From assembly GCF_025685395.1 (NCBI RefSeq), contig NZ_JAGSYA010000003.1, forward strand, positions 62,001 to 126,000: a stretch of 64,000 nucleotides of DNA, read 5' to 3'. The position numbers and the translations under genes are program-made. Numbering within the stretch: the stretch's first letter is position 1; each line of letters starts with the position of its first letter. Positions 1 to 7,907 of the stretch are shown here, one piece after another. Under the pieces are notes generated by a model. It was not told where the DNA came from. It saw only the letters and a list, made by a program, of their open reading frames with translations, and did no database searches. Source of the stretch: Terriglobus tenax (GTDB taxonomy: Bacteria; Acidobacteriota; Terriglobia; Terriglobales; Acidobacteriaceae).

Positions 1-724
1 CATAGCGACGCTTTCCGATCGCGGCACGGCTGGTTGCAAAGGGATCGCGCGCATTGAACAGCGTGTCGGAGTCGGTCAGGAACAGTGAGCCATGAAACTT
101 GTCCTGCCCCGGCCGCGTGATGATCTCGATGCGTCCACCTTCATACGGAGGGCGTTCGTACTCGGCAGAGAACAGGTCGGGATTCACCCGCACAAACGCA
201 ATGGATGACTTCGGCGGCATGCGGCTGCCGTTTTGAAATCCGTCGACCGTGATAGTGGCCGCACCCGGCGCCCCTCCGGAGACCGCCGCCATGGCCTGCA
301 ACTGTCGCTGCAGATCGTCAGGATCGTCAGCCATCTGGGCCAGGTCCTGGCGATTGAGTGTGCGCGATCCCGCCGCCTCGCCCGCGCTGGTGTCGAGCCC
401 ACTACCGTCCAGCACGGCGTCGACCGCTGTGGTCACCGTCTCCGGCTTCAGCGTGATGTTGAACGTAGTGGCGCCATTCAGTGGCAGCGTCTCTGGCGCA
501 AAACTAATGGCCTCGACCAGTAGCGTATGTCTGCCGCTAAGGCAGCCCAGCGAGAAGCGGCCCTGCTTATCGGTGACGATGGCTGGCCGGGTGTCCACCG
601 TTACGGTGGCATCCGCGATCACCGCGCCCGTCGCATCATGCACCATGCCCGTAACGGGCGTGCACTGCTGGGCTGCGAGCGTTCCGGCGAAGAGTGTGGT
701 GAGTACGAGTGTCTTCAGGTGCAT
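1..724 (-). CDS. TonB-dependent receptor with N-terminal carboxypeptidase-regulatory domain (5' part, runs off left edge)
   Basis: Reading the minus strand from the ATG at 722-724 gives an open frame of about 241 codons that continues past the left edge. Residues 1-18 are a signal peptide ending in LAAQQ. Residues about 20-95 match a carboxypeptidase-regulatory-like beta-sandwich (VTGMVHDATGAVIADATV, then DKQGRFSL). Residues about 120-190 look like a TonB plug: a DLQRQLQAM segment followed by ITVDGFQNG and a conserved FVRVNPDLFSAEY stretch. Such Oar-like outer-membrane receptors are abundant in Acidobacteria; the ligand cannot be inferred. An AAGGAG Shine-Dalgarno lies 9 bases before the ATG. 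The gene is divergent from the ABC/two-component operon and shares with it the symmetric region centred at 816. The barrel domain is outside the window. Confidence 0.85.
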   Translation of the reverse strand, partial: MHLKTLVLTTLFAGTLAAQQCTPVTGMVHDATGAVIADATVTVDTRPAIVTDKQGRFSLGCLSGRHTLLVEAISFAPETLPLNGATTFNITLKPETVTTAVDAVLDGSGLDTSAGEAAGSRTLNRQDLAQMADDPDDLQRQLQAMAAVSGGAPGAATITVDGFQNGSRMPPKSSIAFVRVNPDLFSAEYERPPYEGGRIEIITRPGQDKFHGSLFLTDSDTLFNARDPFATSRAAIGKRRY

Positions 725-766
725 CGCTGGTTTCTCCTTGACGAGTTCAAGACTCAGGGAAGCCGC

Positions 767-865
767 GCCTGCAAAACAGTGTGAGATGTCAGCTTTTGGG
801 CATGACATTTGTCAGTGTGACAAATGTCACCTGTTGAAGATGACATCCGGCACTGTTTCGCAGGC
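767..865. promoter_or_regulatory. 99-bp concentric imperfect palindrome (candidate shared operator)
   Basis: Three nested inverted-repeat pairs share one centre at base 816. Inner arms TGACATTTGTCA (803-814) and TGACAAATGTCA (818-829) are a perfect 12-bp pair around GTG, and each arm is itself nearly palindromic. Middle arms are GATGTCA (785-791) and TGACATC (841-847). Outer arms, 767-781 and 851-865, match at 14 of 15 positions (CACTGTTTYGCAGGC read outward). The centre is about 92 bases from the receptor start and 90 from the ABC ATPase start. The TGACA/TGTCA half-sites suggest a dimeric regulator; the NarL/FixJ protein of the same operon is the obvious candidate, by inference only. Confidence 0.7.
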
Positions 866-890
866 AGCCCCGGGGCGATGCTGAGGATGC

Positions 891-898
891 AAAGGAGG
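891..898 (+). promoter_or_regulatory. Strong Shine-Dalgarno deciding the ABC ATPase start
   Basis: AAAGGAGG lies 7 bases before the ATG at 906. The in-frame GTG at 900 would be only one base away, so 906 is the better start. Confidence 0.7.
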
Positions 899-905
899 TG
901 TGGCG

Positions 906-1832
906 ATGGTGGCGGTGGACGAAATGGAACCGGTAACAACACCGGCGATGGCAGAGGTGGCCCATCTGTGCGGTGTCACCCGGCGGTATGGCGCACATAC
1001 GGCGGTGGACGATGTCTCGCTCACGCTGCGCGCGGGTGAGGTGGTTGCGCTGCTTGGCCCCAACGGCGCCGGGAAAACAACGGCAATCAAGCTGCTGCTC
1101 GGTTTGCTCGGTCCGGATGCCGGCGAGGTGCGCATCTTCGGCGGCAACCCGCGCGAGACCGCAACCCGCACCCGCATCGGAGCCATGCTGCAGGTGGCGC
1201 GCGTGCCGGAGACCTTGAAGGTCAAGGAGTACGTTGACCTGTTCCGCAGCTACTATCCCGCACCGCTCAGCGTGCAGCACATCGTGCGCGTCGCAGGCCT
1301 GGCAGGCATTGAGAACCGCATGTTCAGCCAGCTCAGCGGAGGCCAGAAGCAGCGTCTTCTTTTTGCCCTGGCCATCTGCGGCAACCCGGACCTGATCTTC
1401 CTGGATGAACCGACGCTGGGCATGGACATCGAAACGCGGCACGCTCTGTGGCAACAGGTACGCGACCTTGCCGCACAGGGAAAGACTGTTCTGCTGACTA
1501 CGCACTACCTGGAAGAGGCCGACGGCCTGGCCAGCCGCATCGTGGTCATCAACAAGGGGAAGGTGATCGCCGAGGGTACGCCTTCGCAGATCAAGGCGAA
1601 GGTCACCGGCCGCACCATCAAGTGCGTCACCGATCTGGAGGAGAGCGTGCTGTGGACCCTGCCGGAGGTCACTTCCGTGGAAGTAAAGCTCGGTGTCACC
1701 ATCGTTCGCACGGCGCAGGCTGAAGCCGTAATACGCCAGATGCTGCGGATGGATGAATCACTGCACAGCCTCGAAATCACAAGCCCCGCGCTTGAGGATG
1801 CCTTCCTTGCGCTGACCAAAGGAGAAGAGTAA
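906..1832 (+). CDS. ABC transporter ATP-binding protein (ABC-2 exporter type)
   Basis: A 308-residue ATPase that would energise the permease encoded next. Walker A is [15 protein letters not shown] (about residues 52-60), the signature is LSGGQKQRLLFALA (about residue 145) and Walker B is LIFLDEPTLGMD, followed by the switch histidine in LLTTHYLEEADG. The last 90 residues form the extra C-terminal domain usual in CcmA/DrrA-like ATPases of drug, antibiotic or lipid exporters. It is the first gene of a tightly packed operon: its TAA overlaps the ATG of the permease by one base. The start at 906 rests on the AAAGGAGG site. The substrate is unknown; exporters with a DesK/DesR-like pair often respond to membrane-active compounds. 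Confidence 0.92.
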   Translation: MVAVDEMEPVTTPAMAEVAHLCGVTRRYGAHTAVDDVSLTLRAGEVVALLGPNGAGKTTAIKLLLGLLGPDAGEVRIFGGNPRETATRTRIGAMLQVARVPETLKVKEYVDLFRSYYPAPLSVQHIVRVAGLAGIENRMFSQLSGGQKQRLLFALAICGNPDLIFLDEPTLGMDIETRHALWQQVRDLAAQGKTVLLTTHYLEEADGLASRIVVINKGKVIAEGTPSQIKAKVTGRTIKCVTDLEESVLWTLPEVTSVEVKLGVTIVRTAQAEAVIRQMLRMDESLHSLEITSPALEDAFLALTKGEE

Positions 1833-2605
1833 TGGCAACCATGACCGTAGCTCCCCGCCTCCCGCTGTTCCGCAAAGAGGCAAAGTATGAGTTTCTTCGC
1901 CTGCTGCGCGCCCGTACCTTTACCCTGGCAACCATCGGCTTTCCGCTGATGTTCTACCTGCTCTTCGGTGTGGTGAACAGCCGCGCCGGGCAGGAGAATC
2001 TTTCCGCCAGCAAGTATCTGATGGCTACCTACGCTATCTTCGGGCTGGTGGGCTCGTCGCTGTTCGGTATCAGCATTACGTTGGCCAGCGAGCGCACGCT
2101 GGGCTGGCTGGAGCTGAAGCAGGCCAGCCCGATGCCCGCCTCCGCCTACCTGGTGGCCAAGCTGCTGACCGCCTTTGCCTTCGCCATGATCATCTTTGGC
2201 CTTCTGCTGACCATCGGCCTGACAATGGGACATGTAACCATCAGCGTCCTTGAGATCCGCAACCTTGCGCTGACCATCTTCGGAGGCGTGCTGCCCTTTG
2301 CCTCCATGGGGCTGATGCTGGCCATGGTGGTGCCGCCGCAGGCTGCTCCCGGCATCATCAACCTGATCTACCTGCCCATGAGCTTCTGCTCCGGCCTGTG
2401 GATGCCCATGACTATGCTGCCCCATTGGCTGCAGACCATCGCTCCGCTGTGGCCCACGTATCACCTTGCGCAGCTTGCCATTCACGGCATCGGTTTCCCC
2501 ATGCGGGGCACCGTCGCCGGACACATTCTGGCTCTGGCAGGGTTCACCGTGCTGATGCTCACGCTCGCAATCCTGCTCTTCCGCCGTAATGCGAGCCGCG
2601 CATGA
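1832..2605 (+). CDS. ABC-2 type permease
   Basis: A 257-residue integral membrane protein with about six hydrophobic segments, spread from residue 25 to the C-terminus. They include FTLATIGFPLMFYLLFGVV near the N-terminus, a glycine-rich IFGLVGSSLFGISI segment and a PGIINLIYLPMSFCSGLWMP segment typical of ABC-2 membrane domains (DrrB/NodJ-like). It should form the channel with the preceding ATPase in the inner membrane. Translation is probably coupled on both sides: TAATG with the ATPase upstream and ATGA with a possible kinase start downstream. The family covers drug, polysaccharide and lipid exporters, and nothing in the sequence selects among them. Confidence 0.9.
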   Translation: MATMTVAPRLPLFRKEAKYEFLRLLRARTFTLATIGFPLMFYLLFGVVNSRAGQENLSASKYLMATYAIFGLVGSSLFGISITLASERTLGWLELKQASPMPASAYLVAKLLTAFAFAMIIFGLLLTIGLTMGHVTISVLEIRNLALTIFGGVLPFASMGLMLAMVVPPQAAPGIINLIYLPMSFCSGLWMPMTMLPHWLQTIAPLWPTYHLAQLAIHGIGFPMRGTVAGHILALAGFTVLMLTLAILLFRRNASRA

Positions 2606-2631
2606 ATTACACTCGCGGGCAGGAGAGGTTG

Positions 2632-3732
2632 ATGGAGACGTGTGACACGATCACGGAAGCTGCCCCGCCGCAGAAGCCGCGGCGGATGCTCCGCTACATG
2701 TCGCTGCTCTACACCGCCTTCTGCCTGATTCAGCCGATTCTCGACAACACGCGCCGCGAGTGGATCTTGCTCGCGATTGCATACAGCATCTTTCTGGCGT
2801 CGTACATCGCTGCCACGGAACTGCGTCCCGGGAAGCTCCGCGCGCTCAGCTTCGTGGTGCTCTTTGCAATCGGCTATGTGTATGTGCCATTCAATAACAG
2901 CGCCTCTGGCCTGTACGTTTATCCAACGGCGATCCTGCCGTTTACGGTCCGGTCGCCTCGGCATGTCATCTATGCGCTGTGTGCGCATTGTGCAGCCATC
3001 GTCGTTAGCATGAAGCTTCTTGGCGCGCAGCCCTGGTCGGTTGGCCTGGGACTCTTCCTCACCGTCGTCGTTTGCCTCAGCAACCTGTACTATGCGGCGC
3101 AGCAGAAGAGCGATGCCAAGCTGCGGATGGCGCATGAGGAGATTGAACACCTGGCCACGGTGGCCGAACGCGAACGCATTGCACGCGACCTGCATGACCT
3201 TCTGGGCCACACGCTCACCGTCATTGCGTTGAAAAGTGAGCTCGCGGGCAAGTTGATTGCGCAGAACCCCGACGCTGCTGCGGCGGAGATTGCGGAGATC
3301 CAGCAGACCTCGCGTCACGCGCTGGCCGAGGTGAGGGAAGCCGTGCTGGGCTACCGCTCCCAGGGGCTGAACGCCGAGGTAGATCGTGCTCGCAAGACGC
3401 TGGCGACGGCCAGCATCAAGCTGGTGTGTGACGGCCTGCCCAACGAGCTTCCTATCGCGGAGGAGACGGTTCTCTGCCTTGCCATACGCGAAAGCATGAC
3501 CAACATCATGCGTCACTCCGGCGCCACCGAGGTCTGGATGCGTTTCCGCTTTCACGATGGTCGCCTGAACATGACCGTGGAAGACAATGGCAAGGGCGGC
3601 GTTAAGGAAGAGGGCTTCGGTCTGCGCGGCATGCGTGAACGCATTGAAGCGCTGGGCGGGCGGCTCTCCATCCAGTCGGAAGCAGGAACGCGGCTGACCA
3701 TTGACCTGCCGAAGGGTGCCGCAACCGCATGA
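2632..3732 (+). CDS. Sensor histidine kinase, NarL-family (HisKA_3, DesK-like)
   Basis: A membrane kinase of 366 residues. Five or six hydrophobic segments fill the first 150 residues with no large periplasmic loop, as in DesK-type sensors that read the membrane itself. The dimerisation box ERERIARDLHDLLGHTLTV has the phosphorylated His near residue 188. The ATPase domain has an N box in ESMTNIMRHSGA, a G1 box VEDNGKGG and a G2 box GFGLRGMRERIEALGG. I chose the ATG at 2632 because AGGAGAGG (2621-2628) precedes it; an ATG at 2602 overlaps the permease stop (ATGA) but lacks such a site. Its stop overlaps the regulator start by 4 bases, so kinase and regulator are probably a cognate pair. Confidence 0.9.
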   Translation: METCDTITEAAPPQKPRRMLRYMSLLYTAFCLIQPILDNTRREWILLAIAYSIFLASYIAATELRPGKLRALSFVVLFAIGYVYVPFNNSASGLYVYPTAILPFTVRSPRHVIYALCAHCAAIVVSMKLLGAQPWSVGLGLFLTVVVCLSNLYYAAQQKSDAKLRMAHEEIEHLATVAERERIARDLHDLLGHTLTVIALKSELAGKLIAQNPDAAAAEIAEIQQTSRHALAEVREAVLGYRSQGLNAEVDRARKTLATASIKLVCDGLPNELPIAEETVLCLAIRESMTNIMRHSGATEVWMRFRFHDGRLNMTVEDNGKGGVKEEGFGLRGMRERIEALGGRLSIQSEAGTRLTIDLPKGAATA

Positions 3733-4340
3733 CGAAGATTGAAGTACTCCTGGCCGAAGACCAGGGCATGGTGCTGGGCGCTCTGGCCGCACTACTGAAT
3801 ACAGAGCCGGACATCACCGTGGTGGGCACGGCAAGCAATGGCAGCCTCGCCCTGGAGGCAATTGCGAAGAAGCCGCCGCAGGTGCTGGTCACCGACATCG
3901 AGATGCCGCAGATGACCGGCCTGGAACTGGCCGCCGCCGTGAAGGAACGCTTCCCGAAGACACGCATCGTCATCCTGACCACCTTCGCGCGCCCCGGCTA
4001 CCTGCGCCGCGCTCTCGATGCAGGGGCGCAGGGATACCTGCTGAAAGATCGTCCCGCATCGGAACTGGCCGAGGCCATTCGCCGCGTCCATCGCGGGCTG
4101 CGCGTTGTAGACCCCGATCTCGCCGCCGAAGCATGGACCGCGGACCCGGACCCGTTGACCGATCGCGAACGCCAGATCCTGCAGCGCGCCGGCGATGGCA
4201 TGTCCACAGCCGAGGTTGCGCGCGAGCTTGGCCTCAGCGAAGGCACCGTGCGCAACTACCTGTCCGAATCCATCGCGAAACTCGGCGTCTCCAACCGCAT
4301 CGAAGCCGCACGCCTGGCACGCTCCAAGGGCTGGCTGTAA
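3729..4340 (+). CDS. Response regulator, NarL/FixJ family
   Basis: A 203-residue two-domain regulator. The receiver domain has the acidic pair E10/D11, the phospho-acceptor D56 in VLVTDIEMP and the conserved Lys in GYLLKD. The C-terminal LuxR-type helix-turn-helix (about 140-203) starts at LTDRERQIL and contains AEVARELGLSEGTVRNYLS. It is the last gene of the ABC/kinase operon, overlapping the kinase by 4 bases (ATGA). LuxR-type domains bind inverted repeats as dimers, so the nested palindrome at 767-865 is a reasonable target and would give autoregulation plus control of the divergent receptor. That link is inferred. Confidence 0.92.
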   Translation: MTKIEVLLAEDQGMVLGALAALLNTEPDITVVGTASNGSLALEAIAKKPPQVLVTDIEMPQMTGLELAAAVKERFPKTRIVILTTFARPGYLRRALDAGAQGYLLKDRPASELAEAIRRVHRGLRVVDPDLAAEAWTADPDPLTDRERQILQRAGDGMSTAEVARELGLSEGTVRNYLSESIAKLGVSNRIEAARLARSKGWL

Positions 4341-4475
4341 AAGCAGTTCTTAGTTGTGAGTTGGGCTTGCGCACGCAACCGGCTTTTCTTGTCCTTTGTC
4401 ATTGTCATCCTGCAAGGATCCGCTTCTCTTCCCAACCTATGATTTTCTTTCCACTTAACCGATACACTTTTCCCC
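4341..4475. repeat. Intergenic repeat block: GTTGTGAGTTG micro-repeat plus GTCATCCTGCAAGGATC element
   Basis: Directly after the regulator stop lies a degenerate AGTTCTTAGTTGTGAGTTG run (4344-4366). It is followed at 4383-4430 by a C/T-rich element reading CTTGTCCTTTGTCATTG, then TCCTGCAAGGATCCGCTTCT. Related copies of both occur elsewhere in the window. No gene is visible here. Confidence 0.6.
4463..4468 (+). promoter_or_regulatory. Candidate leaderless promoter (-10 TACACT) for the glycoside hydrolase-like gene
   Basis: TACACT ends 7 bases before the ATG at 4476 and no Shine-Dalgarno is present, so transcription may start at or next to the start codon. Confidence 0.5.
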
Positions 4476-6029
4476 ATGAACCGCAGAGAGATGCTGAAGT
4501 CCGGCGGCGCGCTTTTGGTGGCCGGTGTGTCGACAAACAGTATGCAGGCGGCTGCCCCCGCTGCAAAAAACAGTGCAAAGGTTGAGCGCTGGGACGTCTT
4601 TGAGATCACGTTGAACGGCCCGAAGGAAGGCAATCCCTTCCTCGATGTCTGGGTCAGGGCCAGCTTCCGCAAGGGCGGCCGCGAGATGCTCATCGACGGC
4701 TTCTACGACGGTGACGGCGTCTACAAGGTGCGCTTCATGCCGGACTCAACCGGTGCCTGGAGCTACACCACTGACAGCAACAGCACCGCGCTCAAGGGCA
4801 GGACCGGCAGCTTCGAGGTGACGCCCGCAACGGCCGGCAACCACGGTCCGGTCGGCGTACGCGACACCTTCCACTTCGGCTACGCGGACGGCACTCCCTA
4901 CTACCCCTTCGGCACCACCTGCTACGCGTGGGTGCACCAGACGGAACAGCTTGAGCAGGAGACGTTGGCCGCGCTGAAGACCGGACCCTTCAACAAGATG
5001 CGCATGTGCATCTTCCCCAAGTGGTACCAGTACAACCACGGTGTTCCTCCGCGTTTTCCGTTCCCGCGCACGGGAGAGACCAACGACTACTCCCGCTTCA
5101 ATCCGGAGTTCTTCCAGCACATTGAGAAGCGCATCCTCGACCTCCGCGCCCTGAACATTGAAGCTGACCTGATCCTCTTTCACCCCTATGACCACTGGGG
5201 TTTTCAGGAGATGCCTGCCGAGGTCGACGACCGTTATCTGAAGTATGTGATCGCGCGCTTCGGAGCCTACCGCAACGTCTGGTGGTCGCTGGCCAACGAA
5301 TTTGACCTGATGAAGAAGAAGAACTCCGGCGACTGGGACCGTTATGCGGAGATCGTTACAGAGAACGATCCCTATGGCCACCTGCGCTCCATTCACTACA
5401 GCAAGGCTCCGTATGACTATGCACGTGTGTGGTGCACCCACGCCTGCGTGCAGGACTACGCCTTCGACAAGGCCGCAAGCTGGCGCGCCGCCTGGCGCAA
5501 GCCCGTCATTTTTGATGAGTGCATGTACGAGGGCAACATCAACTCGCGCTGGGGCAATCTGTCCGGCGAAGAGATGACGCGCCGCTTCTGGCTCTGCGTG
5601 GTTGCGGGCGTCTACGCAGGCCATGGTGAGACCTACGTCACCGAAAACGACATCGAGAATGACAAGGCCATTCTCTGGTGGTCGCACGGTGGCTCGCTGA
5701 AGGGCACCAGCCCCGGGCGCATCGGCTTCCTGCGCAAGCTCGTTGAGGATACGGCAGCGGCAGGCGGCGGACAGATCGGCTTCACGCAGATTGAGCCGCC
5801 CTACTATCCCAGCGCGAAGCGCAGCCAGGACGAGGCCTTCCTCTTCTACCTCGACTTCCACCAGGCGCTCTACTACGACTTCCTTCTGCCGGAGAAGGGC
5901 AAATACAAGGCGGACCTGATCGATCCGTGGGCGATGACCGTGACGCCTGTCACCGGAGAGTTCAGTGGAAAGAGCCGCGTCAAGCTGACAGGCAAACCCT
6001 ACATGGCCGTGCGCTTTACCCGCATCTAG
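4476..6029 (+). CDS. Secreted glycoside hydrolase-like protein (DUF5060 / DUF4038 / DUF5605 architecture)
   Basis: A 517-residue protein with a twin-arginine-like signal (NRREMLKSGGALL) and a cleavage region near MQAAAPA. Residues about 40-125 form a DUF5060-like beta domain (VERWDVFEITLNGP through the YTTDSNST region). Residues about 135-430 form a TIM-barrel domain of the DUF4038 kind (YPFGTTCYAWVHQT). Likely catalytic acids are in SLANEFD (near 274) and VIFDECMYEG (near 348), the positions expected for a retaining clan-A hydrolase. The C-terminal 80 residues resemble the accessory beta domain DUF5605. Relatives act on plant or microbial polysaccharides; the exact linkage cannot be read. 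Its export suggests polysaccharide scavenging in soil. It stands alone, flanked by repeat blocks. Confidence 0.8.
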   Translation: MNRREMLKSGGALLVAGVSTNSMQAAAPAAKNSAKVERWDVFEITLNGPKEGNPFLDVWVRASFRKGGREMLIDGFYDGDGVYKVRFMPDSTGAWSYTTDSNSTALKGRTGSFEVTPATAGNHGPVGVRDTFHFGYADGTPYYPFGTTCYAWVHQTEQLEQETLAALKTGPFNKMRMCIFPKWYQYNHGVPPRFPFPRTGETNDYSRFNPEFFQHIEKRILDLRALNIEADLILFHPYDHWGFQEMPAEVDDRYLKYVIARFGAYRNVWWSLANEFDLMKKKNSGDWDRYAEIVTENDPYGHLRSIHYSKAPYDYARVWCTHACVQDYAFDKAASWRAAWRKPVIFDECMYEGNINSRWGNLSGEEMTRRFWLCVVAGVYAGHGETYVTENDIENDKAILWWSHGGSLKGTSPGRIGFLRKLVEDTAAAGGGQIGFTQIEPPYYPSAKRSQDEAFLFYLDFHQALYYDFLLPEKGKYKADLIDPWAMTVTPVTGEFSGKSRVKLTGKPYMAVRFTRI

Positions 6030-6058
6030 AACTGCTTCCCGCAACGCGTGATCTGTCT

Positions 6059-6188
6059 TTGCTTTTCTTGTCTTTTGTCATTCTGCAGGGGACCTGCTTC
6101 TTAACAATCCCGTCAGGGCACGGCTTCAGCTGTACCGCAAAAAATTTCCCTGTGAAAAACCAACGCCGGCCTCGATGGCCGGCGTCCT
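6059..6188. repeat. Composite intergenic repeat block with 23-bp GC palindrome
   Basis: Three recurring units lie in a row: the GTCATTCTGCAGGGGACC element (6060-6103), a GGCACGGCTTCAGCTGTACC hairpin unit (6117-6138) and the palindrome ACGCCGGCC-TCGAT-GGCCGGCGT (6163-6185). The same palindrome recurs at 12393, 19595, 26618, 28197, 37057 and 44981. It could terminate the upstream gene. Confidence 0.75.
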
Positions 6189-6216
6189 CTCCGTACTCCG
6201 CAGTCCCACAGTCTCG

Positions 6217-6222
6217 TCTAAT
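6217..6222 (+). promoter_or_regulatory. Candidate leaderless promoter (-10 TCTAAT) for the VWA gene
   Basis: TCTAAT ends 8 bases before the ATG at 6231; no ribosome-binding site is visible. Confidence 0.45.
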
Positions 6223-6230
6223 GTGTTGCC

Positions 6231-7382
6231 ATGATCCGGAAATCTCTCGTCGCACTCGTCATTCTCGGTTCAACGTGCTTCATCCCCGCGCAGGAGACGC
6301 CAAAGCCCATCCAGGGCGTAGGCGCCAGGCTGGTGCATGTGCCCGCTGTAGTGCATGACAAGAAGGGCGCGCTCGTCCTTACGCTAAAAAAAGAAGATTT
6401 TACGCTGAAGGTCGACGGCAAGCCGCAGCAGATCCGCTACTTCACCAACGATGCCAACCTGCCCCTGACGCTGGGGTTGCTGGTCGATGTCAGCGGCAGC
6501 GTCTCCAGCCGGCTGGACGAGGAACGCAAGGCAAGTTCTGCCTTCCTGGACGACATGCTCACCTCCGACGACGACCGCGCCTTCATCATTCAGTTCGGTC
6601 GCAAGGCCGACCTTCTGGCCGACCTGACGCATGAGCGCGGCAAGCTGCAGGAAGGGTTGAAGCAGCTGGATGGCGACCGCATGGGCGGCGGTGGTGGACC
6701 GGACGACCGCAACGGACCTCCTCCCGACGATAACCGTCAGCAGAACTTCTTCCAGTGGCCCGGCGGAGGCTATCCCGGTGGTGGACGCCGCGGCGGAGGA
6801 CAGGGCAACGGCGGCCAGCGTGGCGGGCGCGGAGCGGGCGGCGGCGGTGGCGGAACGGTGCTCTACGACGCCGTCTTCCTGGGCAGCGACGAGCTGATGA
6901 AGAAGCAGGCCGGTCGCAAGGCCGTCATCCTGCTGACGGACGGGGAAGATCGCGGCAGCAAGGTAACGCTGGCCCGTGCACTTGAGGCGGCACAGCGAAC
7001 GGACACCATCCTTTACGCTATCTACTACAAAGGCGAAGAGCACGGCGGCCAGCGCGGCTTTGGCGGGCCCCGCGGCGCATGGCCCGGCCCTAGCGGCGGC
7101 GGTCCCAGCGGTAGCAGCAGCAACCGTGAAGACGGCAAGAAGGTGTTGGAACGCATGACGCAGGAGACCGGCGGCCAGGTCTTCGAGGTCAGCAAGAAAC
7201 ATCCGGTGGATGAGATTTACAAAGAGATCGCCCGCGAGCTCCGCAGCCAGTATCGCATTGAGTTCACACCGGACGAGTCAAGCGCCAGTGACGGCTACCA
7301 CCAGATTGTCCTGGAGACGAAGGACAACAAGTTGTACGTGCAGACGCGCGACGGCTACTACGTAGGTGAGCCTTCGCGGTAA
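6231..7382 (+). CDS. Secreted VWA-domain protein, Acidobacteria-type (TIGR03436-like)
   Basis: A 383-residue exported protein with a signal peptide (residues 1-20, ending FIPAQE). A short beta region carrying VHDKKGALVLTLKKEDFTL precedes the von Willebrand A domain, as in the 'VWFA-related Acidobacterial domain' family. The metal-binding DVSGSVSSR motif is near residue 86, and VILLTDGEDRGSKV is the later conserved strand. Two glycine-rich low-complexity insertions interrupt the fold: about 145-205 (GGGG, RGGG and GGGGGG runs) and about 265-290 (GGPRGAWPGPSGGGPSG). Function in this family is unknown; adhesion or envelope assembly is usually supposed. The neighbour 10 bases downstream is also secreted. 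Confidence 0.88.
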   Translation: MIRKSLVALVILGSTCFIPAQETPKPIQGVGARLVHVPAVVHDKKGALVLTLKKEDFTLKVDGKPQQIRYFTNDANLPLTLGLLVDVSGSVSSRLDEERKASSAFLDDMLTSDDDRAFIIQFGRKADLLADLTHERGKLQEGLKQLDGDRMGGGGGPDDRNGPPPDDNRQQNFFQWPGGGYPGGGRRGGGQGNGGQRGGRGAGGGGGGTVLYDAVFLGSDELMKKQAGRKAVILLTDGEDRGSKVTLARALEAAQRTDTILYAIYYKGEEHGGQRGFGGPRGAWPGPSGGGPSGSSSNREDGKKVLERMTQETGGQVFEVSKKHPVDEIYKEIARELRSQYRIEFTPDESSASDGYHQIVLETKDNKLYVQTRDGYYVGEPSR

Positions 7383-7385
7383 AGT
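7380..7385 (+). promoter_or_regulatory. Candidate leaderless promoter (-10 TAAAGT) overlapping the VWA stop codon
   Basis: TAAAGT ends 6 bases before the ATG at 7392 and includes the stop codon of the preceding gene. Confidence 0.4.
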
Positions 7386-7391
7386 TGCCGT

Positions 7392-7907
7392 ATGCGCCGT
7401 TTCTTCTGGATGCTGCTCGCTTGTGCTGCCATGGCGCAGACGCCGAACCTCTCTGTGACCAGTGGCGTGGCTTCGTCCATGGGTGCGGAGTGGACCCGCA
7501 TCAGCGTTCGCGGCGAACCGCAGAACGCCTGGCTCACGCTGCAGTGCCTTAAGACGGCGGAGGGCGCAAAGCAGGCCGACCTCTTCTTTGAGACCGCCGC
7601 GTCTCCTGCCTTCTGGATGCCGCATGACCGTGCGGCGACAGAGCCACCGCTCCACTCCGTCCGCTTATCGCTGACCTTTGATGCCTACAAGCCGCTGCGC
7701 CGCGAGTGGATCGAGGTGCGCGATAACCAGTTCCTGTATGCGCGTCCCGGACTACATTCCAGCAACACGGAGCCGGTGGCTTTCTACGTGAAGTTCATGG
7801 GCTCGACAACGACAGCGACCGTCTTCAAAGACCGCGACACCAGCTGGAGCTTTCCCACGCAGCCCCTGCTGAAGGCCATGGCCGCGCAGCCGCTATGCCA
7901 GCCATGA
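7392..7907 (+). CDS. Hypothetical secreted protein
   Basis: 171 residues with a clear signal peptide (RRFFWMLLACAAMAQ) and a mature part predicted to be mostly beta (LSVTSGVASSMGAEW, AWLTLQCLKTAEG, HSVRLSLTFDAYKPL). I do not recognise a family. Only 9 bases separate it from the VWA gene, so the two may be co-expressed, though a TANNNT hexamer also lies 6 bases before its ATG. Its 3' end overlaps the convergent VanZ-like gene by 15 bases, so both stop codons lie inside the opposite reading frame. Confidence 0.65.
   Translation: MRRFFWMLLACAAMAQTPNLSVTSGVASSMGAEWTRISVRGEPQNAWLTLQCLKTAEGAKQADLFFETAASPAFWMPHDRAATEPPLHSVRLSLTFDAYKPLRREWIEVRDNQFLYARPGLHSSNTEPVAFYVKFMGSTTTATVFKDRDTSWSFPTQPLLKAMAAQPLCQP

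Noticed and set aside
847-865. Sigma-54 promoter (GG-N10-GC) in the outer arms of the palindrome, tempting because rpoN is in the window
   Set aside because: The right arm has GG-N9-GC, one base short of the strict spacing, and the left arm lacks the GG.
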